From: CAWBJP01 sp963789165
GTDB taxonomy: Bacteria > Actinomycetota > Acidimicrobiia > IMCC26256 > BP-133
Direction of reading: 5' to 3'
Assembly: GCA_963789165.1 (NCBI GenBank)
Contig: CAWBJP010000007.1
Coordinates: 1-64,000, forward strand
Length of the DNA: 64,000 bases
This document shows, piece after piece, positions 27,858 to 35,550 of this stretch; position 1 is the first letter of the stretch, and the number at the start of each line of letters is the position of its first letter. A program made the translations under genes and the position numbers. The notes below the pieces were generated by a model that searched no databases, was not told where the DNA came from, and saw only the letters and a program-made list of their open reading frames with translations.

Positions 27858-29051
27858 ATGTCCGCCCAACCGGTCACGCTGCAGCGTCGCCCGACCCGGA
27901 CCGCCAGCCGCGCCGGGGAGAGCCCCGACTCGGTGCGGATCTCGATGGCGTCGGCCATCGCCTTGCGCTTTCGTTCGGGGCGCTTCACCCGCGATTTCGA
28001 CTTCGGCGGGATCAATCTGCTGCTCAACTACGACGACGGGTGCCGTTCCGACTGCGGCTACTGCGGCCTGGCCCGCACCCGACCCGGCGCTTACGAGGAC
28101 AAGTCCTTCATCCGGGTGGAGTGGCCCCTGGTGGGGACCGACGAACTCGTCGACCGGATGGCGCGCCACGAGGCGAAGCTCACCCGGCTCTGCATTTCCA
28201 TGGTGACCCACCCCTTCGCCTGGCGGGACACCGCCGACATCACCGGGCGGATCACCACCCGCCTCCGCACCCCGCTGTCCATCCTGGTGGCGCCGCCCAC
28301 CCTCAATCGGGGGCGCATCGAGCAGATGAAGGCCATCGGCGTGGACATGGTCGGCATCGGCCTCGACGCCGTCACCGAGGACCTGTTCCGGTCGTTGCGC
28401 ACCGACGTGCCCGCCGGCGGCGCCGGCCTGTCCTGGGACCAGTACTGGCGGGTGGTGGACGACGCCCGCGACGTCTTCGGTCCCTGGAAGGTCAACGTCC
28501 ACACCCTGGTAGGCCTGGGCGAGACCGACGCCGACCTCGTCGACATCTTCTGCCGCCTGGCCCAGCGCGAGATCTTCTCCTATCTGTTCTGCTTCAACCC
28601 TGAGCCCGACTCCCGCCTGGCGGACCATCCCAAGTCGCCGCTGCGGCGCTGGCGGCGCATCCAACTGGCCAAGCACCTCATCGAGACCGAGGGTTTCCGG
28701 CCTGACCGCTTCGCCTTCGACGACGAGGGCGGGCTCGTGGGCCTCGATGAGGCACCGGAGGTGGAGGCGGCCGTTTCCGGGGGAATCCCCTTCATGACCA
28801 ACGGGTGTCCCGGAGCCGGCGGCGAACCCGGCTGCACCCGGCCCTACGGCTCCTACCGGCCCTCGGAGCCATTCCGGGACTTCCCCTTCCTGCCCGTTGG
28901 CCCGGACCTCGAGGGCATCCGGACCGACCTCGACCTGCCGACCATTCTCACACCGGACCTGCGCCAGCAGGGACGGGCGGGTGGGGCAGGGGCCCCCACC
29001 CGCACAGCGATGAGCCGCCAGGCGAAGAGCCATCAACAACAGAGGAGCTGA
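27858..29051 (+). CDS. lipS2: Radical-SAM lipoate assembly protein LipS2
   Basis: This is the second radical-SAM partner in lipoate synthesis on LbpA. It has 397 residues. The cluster motif is C62-x3-C66-x2-C69 (CRSDCGYCGLAR), with VNVHTLVGLGETDADLVD typical of lipoyl-synthase/biotin-synthase-like enzymes. A C-terminal Cys pair is in NGCPGAGGEPGCTRPYG. The last 23 residues (about 374-397, from GGAGAPTRTAMSRQ) come from a dispersed 53-bp repeat and are not part of the enzyme fold. The stop is 6 bp before etfB. Confidence 0.88.
   Translation: MSAQPVTLQRRPTRTASRAGESPDSVRISMASAIALRFRSGRFTRDFDFGGINLLLNYDDGCRSDCGYCGLARTRPGAYEDKSFIRVEWPLVGTDELVDRMARHEAKLTRLCISMVTHPFAWRDTADITGRITTRLRTPLSILVAPPTLNRGRIEQMKAIGVDMVGIGLDAVTEDLFRSLRTDVPAGGAGLSWDQYWRVVDDARDVFGPWKVNVHTLVGLGETDADLVDIFCRLAQREIFSYLFCFNPEPDSRLADHPKSPLRRWRRIQLAKHLIETEGFRPDRFAFDDEGGLVGLDEAPEVEAAVSGGIPFMTNGCPGAGGEPGCTRPYGSYRPSEPFRDFPFLPVGPDLEGIRTDLDLPTILTPDLRQQGRAGGAGAPTRTAMSRQAKSHQQQRS
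28981..29033 (+). repeat. Dispersed 53-bp repeat, copy 1, in the 3' end of lipS2
   Basis: The core GCGATGAGCCGCCAGGCGAA and the bases up to AGAGCCAT are preceded by GGGGCAGGGGCCCCC. The same element at 51,127-51,179 differs at about 6 of 53 positions. Both copies are read in the same frame (…GAGAP…AMSRQAKSH). In lipS2 it forms the C-terminal tail. Confidence 0.75.
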
Positions 29052-29057
29052 CCCGTC

Positions 29058-29828
29058 ATGCGCATCGTGGTGCCCATCAAGCAGGTGCCCGACCTCGTGG
29101 AGGAGCTGGAGCTCAACTCCGAGGAAACGGACGTCGACCGTGAGTTCCTCAAGTTCGTGGTCTCCGAGTGGGACGACCAAGCCCTGGAGGAGGCCCTCCT
29201 GGTGAAGGACGCCACCGGGGGCGAGGTCGTCGTCGTCGGCTTCGACGACCCCGACGTGGACATGACCCTTTACACCGCCCTGGCCAAGGGGGCGGACCGG
29301 GCCGTGAAGCTCACCGGCCTGCCCGAAGGCGGGATCGACACCCACAGCCGCGCCGCCGTGCTCGCCGAGTGGATCGGCAGCGCCGACGCCGACCTCGTGC
29401 TCACCGGCGTGCAGGCGGTCGACGACCTCGACGGCCAGCTGCCCCCCGTCCTGGGCGCCCGCCTCGGCTGGCCCCACGTGTCGGTGGTGATCTCGGTGGA
29501 GGCGAAGGACGGCACCGCCCAGGTCTCCCAGGAGTTCTCCGGCGGGATCTCGTCCCGGCTGGAGGTGCGCACCCCGGCGGTCATCGGCATCCAGGCCGCC
29601 CGCCAGGCGCCCCGCTACGCCTCCATCACCCGGATCCGCCAGGCCCAGCAGGCCGGCGGGCTGGAAGAGGTGGAGGTGACGGCGCCGGCCGCCGGCGCCG
29701 GAATCACCGTGCGGCGGCTGTACGTCCCGGAGAAGACCGGCCACGCCGAGATGCTCACCGGGACACCGGAGGAAGTGGCCGACCGGATCGTCGAGCTCGT
29801 GCGGGCCAAGGGCCTGCTCAAGGGCTGA
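29058..29828 (+). CDS. etfB: Electron transfer flavoprotein beta subunit
   Basis: This 256-residue EtfB holds the AMP or second FAD and pairs with EtfA. It opens MRIVVPIKQVPDLVEELELN and shows ALEEALLVKDATGGEVVVVG, LVLTGVQAVDDLDGQLPPVLGA and GGISSRLEVRTPAVIGIQ, all family blocks. It lies directly after lipS2 and 10 bp before etfA. In this island it would accept electrons from the sulfur-oxidising steps, not from acyl-CoA dehydrogenases, none of which is nearby. Confidence 0.9.
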   Translation: MRIVVPIKQVPDLVEELELNSEETDVDREFLKFVVSEWDDQALEEALLVKDATGGEVVVVGFDDPDVDMTLYTALAKGADRAVKLTGLPEGGIDTHSRAAVLAEWIGSADADLVLTGVQAVDDLDGQLPPVLGARLGWPHVSVVISVEAKDGTAQVSQEFSGGISSRLEVRTPAVIGIQAARQAPRYASITRIRQAQQAGGLEEVEVTAPAAGAGITVRRLYVPEKTGHAEMLTGTPEEVADRIVELVRAKGLLKG

Positions 29829-29838
29829 AAGGAACGAC

Positions 29839-30795
29839 ATGGCGAACGACATCCTGGTCCTGGCCGAGCACGCCGGCGGGACCCTCTCCGACACCACCTT
29901 CGAGCTCCTGGGCCAGGCCAAGGAGCTGGCCGGGGCCTCCGGCGGGCGGGCCGTCGTCGCCCTCCTGGGCGGCGCGGCGCTGGTCGACCAGCTGGGCGCG
30001 GCCGACGCCGTCGTGACCGTGGCCGACGGCGCCCTCGACAGCTACACGGCCGAGGGGTGGGAACGGGCCCTGGGTGCGGTGGTGGACCACGTGGCTCCCC
30101 GCCTCGTCCTCATCGCCAACACCACCGTCGGCCTCGACCTGGCCGGCGCCCTCTCCGTGACCTGGGACGCCCCCCTGGTGGCCTATGCCACCGGCGTCGA
30201 CCTCGAGGGCGCCAACGTGGTCGCCACCGCCCAGGTCTACGGCGGGAAGCTGCTGGCCGAAGCCGAGCTGGCCGGCGAGCGGGGCGTGGTGGCCGTCATC
30301 GCCGGGTCGTTCCCGGCCGAGGCCGGGCGGGGCGGGGGCACGCCGGCGGTCGAGAGCGTGACGGCGCCGGCCGGGGAGCTCCGCACCAGCTTCCTGGCCC
30401 TCGTCACCCCCGACGCCGGTGACGTCGACATCACCGCCGCCGACCTCCTCGTGTCGGTGGGCCGGGGCATCGGTACCCAGGACAACCTGGAGCTGGTCCA
30501 GGAGCTGGCCGACGCCCTGGGGGCGCCGCTGGCCTCCTCCCGGCCCATCACCGACCAGGGGTGGCTGCCGAAGACCCGCCAGGTGGGCAAGTCGGGCCTC
30601 AAGGTGAAGCCCAAGGCCTACCTGACCTTCGGCATCTCCGGTGCCCCTGAGCACCTGGAGGGCATGCGCGACGCCGAGCTCATCATCGCCTGCAACACCG
30701 ACGAGGCGGCACCCATCTTCGACGTCGCCCACTACGGCACCACCGCCGACCTCTTCGACCTCGTCCCGGCCCTGACCGAACGGGTAGGTGGCTGA
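29839..30795 (+). CDS. etfA: Electron transfer flavoprotein alpha subunit
   Basis: This 318-residue EtfA has the C-terminal FAD domain intact. It shows LLVSVGRGIGTQDNLELVQ, SRPITDQGWLPKTRQVGKSG, LKVKPKAYLTFGISGAPEHLEG and IACNTDEAAPIFDVAHYG, which bind the FAD. The conserved Arg/Ser residues of the GxSGAxxH loop are present. It forms a heterodimer with EtfB and is placed immediately before the membrane oxidoreductase (5-bp gap), indicating a dedicated ETF route to the quinone pool. Confidence 0.9.
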   Translation: MANDILVLAEHAGGTLSDTTFELLGQAKELAGASGGRAVVALLGGAALVDQLGAADAVVTVADGALDSYTAEGWERALGAVVDHVAPRLVLIANTTVGLDLAGALSVTWDAPLVAYATGVDLEGANVVATAQVYGGKLLAEAELAGERGVVAVIAGSFPAEAGRGGGTPAVESVTAPAGELRTSFLALVTPDAGDVDITAADLLVSVGRGIGTQDNLELVQELADALGAPLASSRPITDQGWLPKTRQVGKSGLKVKPKAYLTFGISGAPEHLEGMRDAELIIACNTDEAAPIFDVAHYGTTADLFDLVPALTERVGG

Positions 30796-30800
30796 CCCGA

Positions 30801-33113
30801 ATGATCCCGATTCCCTGGCTGCCCGGGGTGCAGGGTGTCCCGGTCCTGGCGGTGGAGCGGACCCGCGAGGTCTTCGCCGACGTCCACGGCGTGGCCAAGG
30901 TCGCCTTCTACCTGCTGGCGGCGGCGGCCTCGGCCGCCTTCGCCGCCTACGCCTGGAAACGGGTCCGCAAGTACCGCCAGGGACGGGCCACGGGGCGGCT
31001 CGGGGACGTCTGGCGGCAGACCCGGGACAGCCGCTACGCCCGCAACACCAAGGCGCTGGTGACGTCCCGGCCGCTGCAGCAGTCGCTCGCCGCCATCGCC
31101 TCCAACCAGACGGTGGCCAAACGGGACCGGGCCACCGGCGTGGCTCACTTCTTCGTGTTCTGGGGGTTCATCACCCTCTTCATCGGGACGGTCATCCTCA
31201 CCATCGACGAGGACATCCTCGCCCCCGCCACCGACCTGGTGGGCGACCATCCGATCCACTTCTTCCACGGCCCCTTCTACCTGGGCTACTCGCTGATCCT
31301 CGACGTCATGGGCCTGGGCGCGATCATCGGCCTGGCCTACCTGATGCTCCGGCGGGCCAAGCATCCGCCGCAGCTCGACTACACCCGGGCGGAGAAACCC
31401 GAGGAGGGCTATTCGCGCTCCGCCATGCGCAAGGGCGACGCCCTCTTCGCCTGGTTCCTCATGGCCATCCTCGTCACCGGCTTCGCCCACGAGGCGTTCC
31501 GCATCGCCGCCACCCGGTTCCCGAGCTTCGAGACGTGGTCGCCGGTGGGTTGGATCCTGGCCAAGGGCGTCGACGCCGCCGGCGTCGGGGCGGCGACGGC
31601 CGAGAATCTGCGCCTCGGGGTGTGGTGGGTCCACGCCGCCATGGCCCTGGCCTTCGTGATCTACATCCCCGCCTCCAAGGCGATGCACATGGTGGTCGAC
31701 GCGGCCAACCTCGCCGCCCACAACCCCCGCTCCGCCCAGCGCCTCCCCAAGCCGGCGGAGAACGCCGCCTACCCCGGCTACCGGACGCTGGTCGACTTCA
31801 CCTGGAAGGAACTCGTCGACCTCGACGCCTGCACCAAGTGCGGCCGCTGCCACGTGGCCTGCCCCGCCCAGGTGGCGGGTGGGCCGCTCTCGCCCCGCGA
31901 CCTGATCCTCGACCTGCGCCAGTGGGCCGACGCCCAGAACGGCATCCACACCCTGCTCGATACCGAGCACCGCCCGGCCCCCACCGGGCCCCTGTCACCC
32001 AACGCGGACACCCGGGTGGCCGGCGGCGTCATCAAGGAGCAGACCCTGTGGATGTGCACCACCTGCATGGCCTGCGTCGAGGCCTGCCCGGTGGGTATCG
32101 AGCACGTCTCCACCATCGTGCAGATGCGCCGCTCGCTGGTCGACGAGGGCCGCATGGAGCCGACGCTCCAGGACGCGCTCCAGAACCTCGCCACCCAGGG
32201 CAACAGCTTCGGCAAATCGTCCCGGATGAGGGCCCGGTGGACCAAGGGACTCGACTTCACCGTCACCGACGCCCGCAAGGAGCCCGTCCGCTACCTGTGG
32301 TTCGTGGGCGACTACGCCAGCTTCGACGACCGGGTCGCCGCCCTGTCCCGGACCCTGGCGGGCATCCTCAAGGAGGCCGGCGTCGACTTCGGCATCCTCT
32401 ACGACGACGAGCGCAACTCCGGCAACGACGTGCGCCGGGTCGGCGAGGAGGGTCTCTTCGAACTGCTCGTCGAGCAGAACCTGGCCGCCTTCGAGAAGGC
32501 CTCCTTCGACGAGATCATGACCACCGACCCGCACTCCCTCAACACGCTGCGCAACGAGTATCCCGAGTTCGGCCTGGACAAGCCGGTGCGCCACTACACC
32601 GAGGTCCTGGCCGACCTGGTGGAGGACGGCACCATCCCCGTGCAGCCGCTGGGCCGCACCGTCACCTATCACGACCCCTGTTACCTGGCCCGTTACAACC
32701 GGGTCACCGACGCGCCCCGCCGCCTCCTGGGCTCCCTGGGCTGCACCGTGGTGGAGATGCCCCGGAACCGGGACAACACCTTCTGCTGCGGGGCGGGCGG
32801 GGGGCGCATCTGGATGGACGACTCCGCCCTCAGCGAGCGTCCCAGCGAGAACCGCATCCGGGAAGCGGTCAGCGTCGGGGTGGACACCTTCGTGGTGGCC
32901 TGCCCCAAGGACATGACCATGTATTCCGACGCGGCCAAGATGACCGGCAACGAGGACACCATGGCCGTCCTCGACGTCGTCCAGCTCCTCGACGCCGCCC
33001 TGGACCGGGACCGGCTGGCGCAGCGGCAGCCGGTACCGGCCGGCGCGCCGGCCGAGGCACCCGAGAGTCCCGACGGTGGCCAGGGTGCACCTGAAGGGTC
33101 GGTCGGGGAATGA
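30801..33113 (+). CDS. Membrane HdrD-like iron-sulfur protein, likely ETF:(mena)quinone oxidoreductase
   Basis: This 770-residue fusion has five predicted helices (about 31-52, 116-135, 158-180, 216-236 and 276-296) with several His residues, resembling the NarI-type b-haem membrane domain. Two [4Fe-4S] sites follow: CTKCGRCHVACP (from Cys344) and CTTCMACVEACP (from Cys419). The C-terminal CCG region has HDPCYLARYNRV and FCCGAGGGRIWMDD. This architecture is known from EtfAB-linked membrane oxidoreductases (EMO) that feed menaquinone. The C-terminal 30 residues are Pro/Ala-rich. Its stop overlaps the next ATG. Confidence 0.85.
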   Translation: MIPIPWLPGVQGVPVLAVERTREVFADVHGVAKVAFYLLAAAASAAFAAYAWKRVRKYRQGRATGRLGDVWRQTRDSRYARNTKALVTSRPLQQSLAAIASNQTVAKRDRATGVAHFFVFWGFITLFIGTVILTIDEDILAPATDLVGDHPIHFFHGPFYLGYSLILDVMGLGAIIGLAYLMLRRAKHPPQLDYTRAEKPEEGYSRSAMRKGDALFAWFLMAILVTGFAHEAFRIAATRFPSFETWSPVGWILAKGVDAAGVGAATAENLRLGVWWVHAAMALAFVIYIPASKAMHMVVDAANLAAHNPRSAQRLPKPAENAAYPGYRTLVDFTWKELVDLDACTKCGRCHVACPAQVAGGPLSPRDLILDLRQWADAQNGIHTLLDTEHRPAPTGPLSPNADTRVAGGVIKEQTLWMCTTCMACVEACPVGIEHVSTIVQMRRSLVDEGRMEPTLQDALQNLATQGNSFGKSSRMRARWTKGLDFTVTDARKEPVRYLWFVGDYASFDDRVAALSRTLAGILKEAGVDFGILYDDERNSGNDVRRVGEEGLFELLVEQNLAAFEKASFDEIMTTDPHSLNTLRNEYPEFGLDKPVRHYTEVLADLVEDGTIPVQPLGRTVTYHDPCYLARYNRVTDAPRRLLGSLGCTVVEMPRNRDNTFCCGAGGGRIWMDDSALSERPSENRIREAVSVGVDTFVVACPKDMTMYSDAAKMTGNEDTMAVLDVVQLLDAALDRDRLAQRQPVPAGAPAEAPESPDGGQGAPEGSVGE

Positions 33114-33541
33114 CGGTCGACCCGGGGGTGCTCGGCAAGGCGCTCGGCGCCCGGCTGGCCGAGGTGCAGGCCGCCATGTCCCGCTACGACGCCTTCGCCT
33201 ACCGGCCGGACGAGGCGTCCCGGGGTGACGACGAGCAGGCCGGCGACCCGGAACGGGCGGCGCGCGACTTCGTCCTCGTCGCCCTGGCCACGGCGGCCGA
33301 CCCCTTGTCCTACACGCTGCTGCGCCGGATGGCCGGAGGCGACGCCACCCTGGCCGAACTCGGCGCCGCCGCCGGGCTGCCCCGCCTGGCGGTGTGGGAA
33401 CGCCTCGCCAACCTGGTGGCCGCCGGCCTGGCCGGACGCTCCCTGGAGGCCGACACCGCCGGCCTCACCCCGGCGGGAGCGGCACTGGTGGAGCTGGTGG
33501 AGGAGGCCACAGCGGCGGCGTCGGCGGAGGCGCGGAGATGA
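33110..33541 (+). CDS. Winged-helix-like protein of unknown role
   Basis: This 143-residue protein overlaps both neighbours by 4 bp. The centre (LLRRMAGGDATLAELGAAAG then LAVWERLANLVAAGLAGRSL) looks like a winged-helix of the ArsR/MarR kind, with ALVELVEEATAAASA as the final helix. It may be a regulator or a structural helper. Its first 50 residues are acidic and unassigned. It is not seen in well-studied sHdr operons that I know of. Confidence 0.6.
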   Translation: MTVDPGVLGKALGARLAEVQAAMSRYDAFAYRPDEASRGDDEQAGDPERAARDFVLVALATAADPLSYTLLRRMAGGDATLAELGAAAGLPRLAVWERLANLVAAGLAGRSLEADTAGLTPAGAALVELVEEATAAASAEARR

Positions 33542-33936
33542 ACTGCCCCTGGTGCGAGTTCGAGGGGCGTCCCCGAGCGCTGCACGCCCACCTGGGTGAG
33601 ACCCACCCCGAACAGGTCGTCTTCGAGGAACTGATCGGACGCTCCTTCTACGGGATCACCTGTCCCCACTGCGACGACGGGTACCGCCACGAGATCAAGC
33701 CCCGGGGCCGCGACGCCGGCTTCGTGGAAGAGTTCAACGCCCAGATCCGCCTCGTCGCCTTCGACATGCTCGTCAACCACCTCCTGGTCGAGCACGACCC
33801 GGAGGCGGCGGCCGTGGCTGAGCCGGAGGAGGCCGAGGTGGGCGCCCCGGCACCGCAGGCCACGGGCGGGCCGGCGTGGTTGATGGAAGCGCGGCGCAAA
33901 GCGGCCGAGGGCGGCGACGCCGGCCCGCAAACCTGA
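33538..33936 (+). CDS. Double zinc-finger-like protein
   Basis: This 132-residue protein has two C-x2-C/H-x3-4-H units. The first is CPWCEFEGRPRALHAHLGETH at residues 3-23. The second is CPHCDDGYRH near residue 43, paired with NHLLVEH near 80. The C-terminus is acidic, Ala/Pro-rich and probably unstructured. It is joined by overlapping codons to the winged-helix gene, so the two are translated together and may act together. Its function is unknown. Confidence 0.65.
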   Translation: MNCPWCEFEGRPRALHAHLGETHPEQVVFEELIGRSFYGITCPHCDDGYRHEIKPRGRDAGFVEEFNAQIRLVAFDMLVNHLLVEHDPEAAAVAEPEEAEVGAPAPQATGGPAWLMEARRKAAEGGDAGPQT

Positions 33937-33948
33937 GGAGGAGCAGCA

Positions 33949-34383
33949 TTGGCCACCGTGTCGAACTGCAACATCCCTGACGACCTGTGGTACCTGGTCG
34001 AGAAGCACGTGTGGACCCGCCCGGAGGACGGCCTCGTCGTCTTGGGCCTGACCGACGTGGCCCAGCATCTGGCCCACAACATCCTCTCGGTGACGCTCAA
34101 GGCCGTCGGGCGGCGGATCGCCGCGGGCAAGAGCGTGGCCACGGTGGAGAGCTCCAAGTGGGTCGGCCCGGTGCCGAGCCCGGTCGACGGGGAGCTGGCC
34201 GAGGTCAACGAGGCGCTGGCCACCGACCCCGGCCTCCTGAACCGCGATCCCTACGGCGAAGGCTGGGTCGCCAAGCTGCGCCCCGTTGCCTGGGAACCGG
34301 CCGCCGCCGGCCTGGTCACCGGCGAGGAGGGGGTCGCCGCCTACCAGGCCTTCCTCGCCGCCGAAGGGATCTCCTGCGAGTGA
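33949..34383 (+). CDS. Lipoate-binding protein LbpA, copy 2
   Basis: This is a GcvH-like lipoyl carrier of 144 residues starting at TTG 33,949, with GAGGAGGAGC just upstream. It opens MATVSNCNIPDDLWYLVEKH, close to true LbpA starts. The lipoyl lysine is Lys70 in VESSKWVGPVPSPVDG, then NRDPYGEGWVAKL. It is closer to copy 3 than to copy 1. The Y..VEKHVW..PEDG start resembles GcvH, but no gcvT or gcvP is present. Confidence 0.88.
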   Translation: MATVSNCNIPDDLWYLVEKHVWTRPEDGLVVLGLTDVAQHLAHNILSVTLKAVGRRIAAGKSVATVESSKWVGPVPSPVDGELAEVNEALATDPGLLNRDPYGEGWVAKLRPVAWEPAAAGLVTGEEGVAAYQAFLAAEGISCE

Positions 34384-34401
34384 GCAGGCACAGGGCGCGC
34401 C

Positions 34402-34860
34402 GTGGCTGAGCCCCAGACCTGGTTCGGGTGCGACGTCCCGGCCGGGCTCACCTACGACCTGGAGCGCAACGTGTGGCTCCGCTTCGAGGATGACGAGGTG
34501 GTGCTGGGCATGACCGACGTGGCCCAGACCCAGTGCGGGCGCTTCGTGGAGATCACCTGGAAGCAGCCCGGCACCCTCGTCCGTCAGGGCCGCCCCCTGG
34601 CCATCATCGAGAGTGCCAAATGGGTGGGCCCGTTCCCGGCACCCCTCTCCGGGGAGATCACCGCCATCAACGAGGCGGCCTTCGACACCGACATCGCCCT
34701 GGCCAACCGGGACCCGTACGGCGCCGGCTGGCTGGTGCGGATGCGGCCCGGGGCAACGGACGAGGAAGGGGCACACCTGGTGGACGGGGCCACCGCCTTC
34801 GAGCACTACCGGCGCATCATCGAGGAACACGACATCCGGTGTTTCCGTTGCGAAGACTGA
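34402..34860 (+). CDS. Lipoate-binding protein LbpA, copy 3
   Basis: This 152-residue lipoyl carrier starts at GTG 34,402. Lys73 lies in IIESAKWVGPFPAP. It ends with an unusual CFRC (C-x2-C, residues 147-150), absent from the other two copies, which might bind metal or form a disulfide. With copies 1 and 2 it gives three carriers in one island, a number that suggests division of labour, for example one per substrate or donor. Confidence 0.88.
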   Translation: MAEPQTWFGCDVPAGLTYDLERNVWLRFEDDEVVLGMTDVAQTQCGRFVEITWKQPGTLVRQGRPLAIIESAKWVGPFPAPLSGEITAINEAAFDTDIALANRDPYGAGWLVRMRPGATDEEGAHLVDGATAFEHYRRIIEEHDIRCFRCED

Positions 34861-34874
34861 CGGAACATGATCCA

Positions 34875-34904
34875 ATTGCATGTATCAGCAATTCCGCATG
34901 TAGT
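34875..34904 (+). promoter_or_regulatory. Promoter and inverted repeat before dsrE2
   Basis: TTGCAT (34,876-34,881), a 17-bp spacer and TGTAGT (34,899-34,904) form a sigma70-like promoter in the AT-rich gap before the dsrE2-like gene. ATTGC-N8-GCAAT (34,875-34,892) is an inverted repeat over the -35 region and may be an operator. Confidence 0.4.
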
Positions 34905-34952
34905 TGGGCGGGGGCCGGGCCAGGAATGATCCGAAGGAACGGGGGATAGGGC

Positions 34953-35456
34953 ATGGCTGAGGGCAACGGAAGCAACGGCCAGAAGAGCATGGCCATCGTG
35001 TGCTGGAGTTCGGACCTCGACCGGGTCTGGCCGGTCCTGATCCTCTCCACCACGGCGGCGGCATCGGGTCTGGACGTCAACGTCTTCTTCACCTTCTGGG
35101 GCCTGCGGGTCCTCCAGAAGAACAACACCCGCATCACGGGCGACAACTGGATGCAGAAGGGTGAGTCCGTGATGGACAAGGGCGGGACCGACCACCTGAA
35201 GCTCGGCAAGATGCACATGGGCGGGGCGGGCACCATGATGATCAAGAAGCTGGCCAACAAGTTCAACATCGCCAGCCCCACCGAGCTGCTGGCGATGGCG
35301 CAGGACCTGGGGGTCAAGCTGCACCCCTGCCAGATGACGATGGAGCTCTACGGGCTCGACGCCAAGGAGGACTTCATCGAGGGGCTCGAGACCCCGCTGG
35401 GGGCGGCGAGCTTCATCGACATGGCCGCCGACGCCGACATCACGCTGTTCATCTGA
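34953..35456 (+). CDS. DsrE2-like sulfurtransferase
   Basis: This 167-residue protein belongs to the DsrE/DsrE2 group of sulfur carriers. After a polar start it shows MAIVCWSSDLDRVWPVLILS, a hydrophobic segment (VFFTFWGLRVLQ), and the family signature with the active Cys126 in LHPCQMTMELYGL. It ends FIDMAADADITLFI. DsrE2 proteins act with TusA and rhodanese in sulfur oxidation. It has its own promoter after lbpA3 and closes the sulfur island. Confidence 0.85.
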   Translation: MAEGNGSNGQKSMAIVCWSSDLDRVWPVLILSTTAAASGLDVNVFFTFWGLRVLQKNNTRITGDNWMQKGESVMDKGGTDHLKLGKMHMGGAGTMMIKKLANKFNIASPTELLAMAQDLGVKLHPCQMTMELYGLDAKEDFIEGLETPLGAASFIDMAADADITLFI

Positions 35457-35550
35457 CCGAAGGCTCGGGTGGGCCCGCCGAGCGGCGGCCGGACTCGCTC
35501 GCTTTGCACCGGAAGGCACATCATCGCCGCCGCCTTGGGGGGAAGTCGCC

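Noticed and set aside
27798..29921. 707-residue minus-strand frame opposite lipS2 and etfB
   Set aside because: Both + strand genes carry clear motifs; the frame is rich in Gly, Val, Asp and His as expected from antisense GC-rich sequence.
33949..34860. lbpA2 and lbpA3 as glycine-cleavage H proteins
   Set aside because: No gcvT, gcvP or lpd is nearby, while sHdr, lipS and ligase genes are; family assignment still needs a tree.
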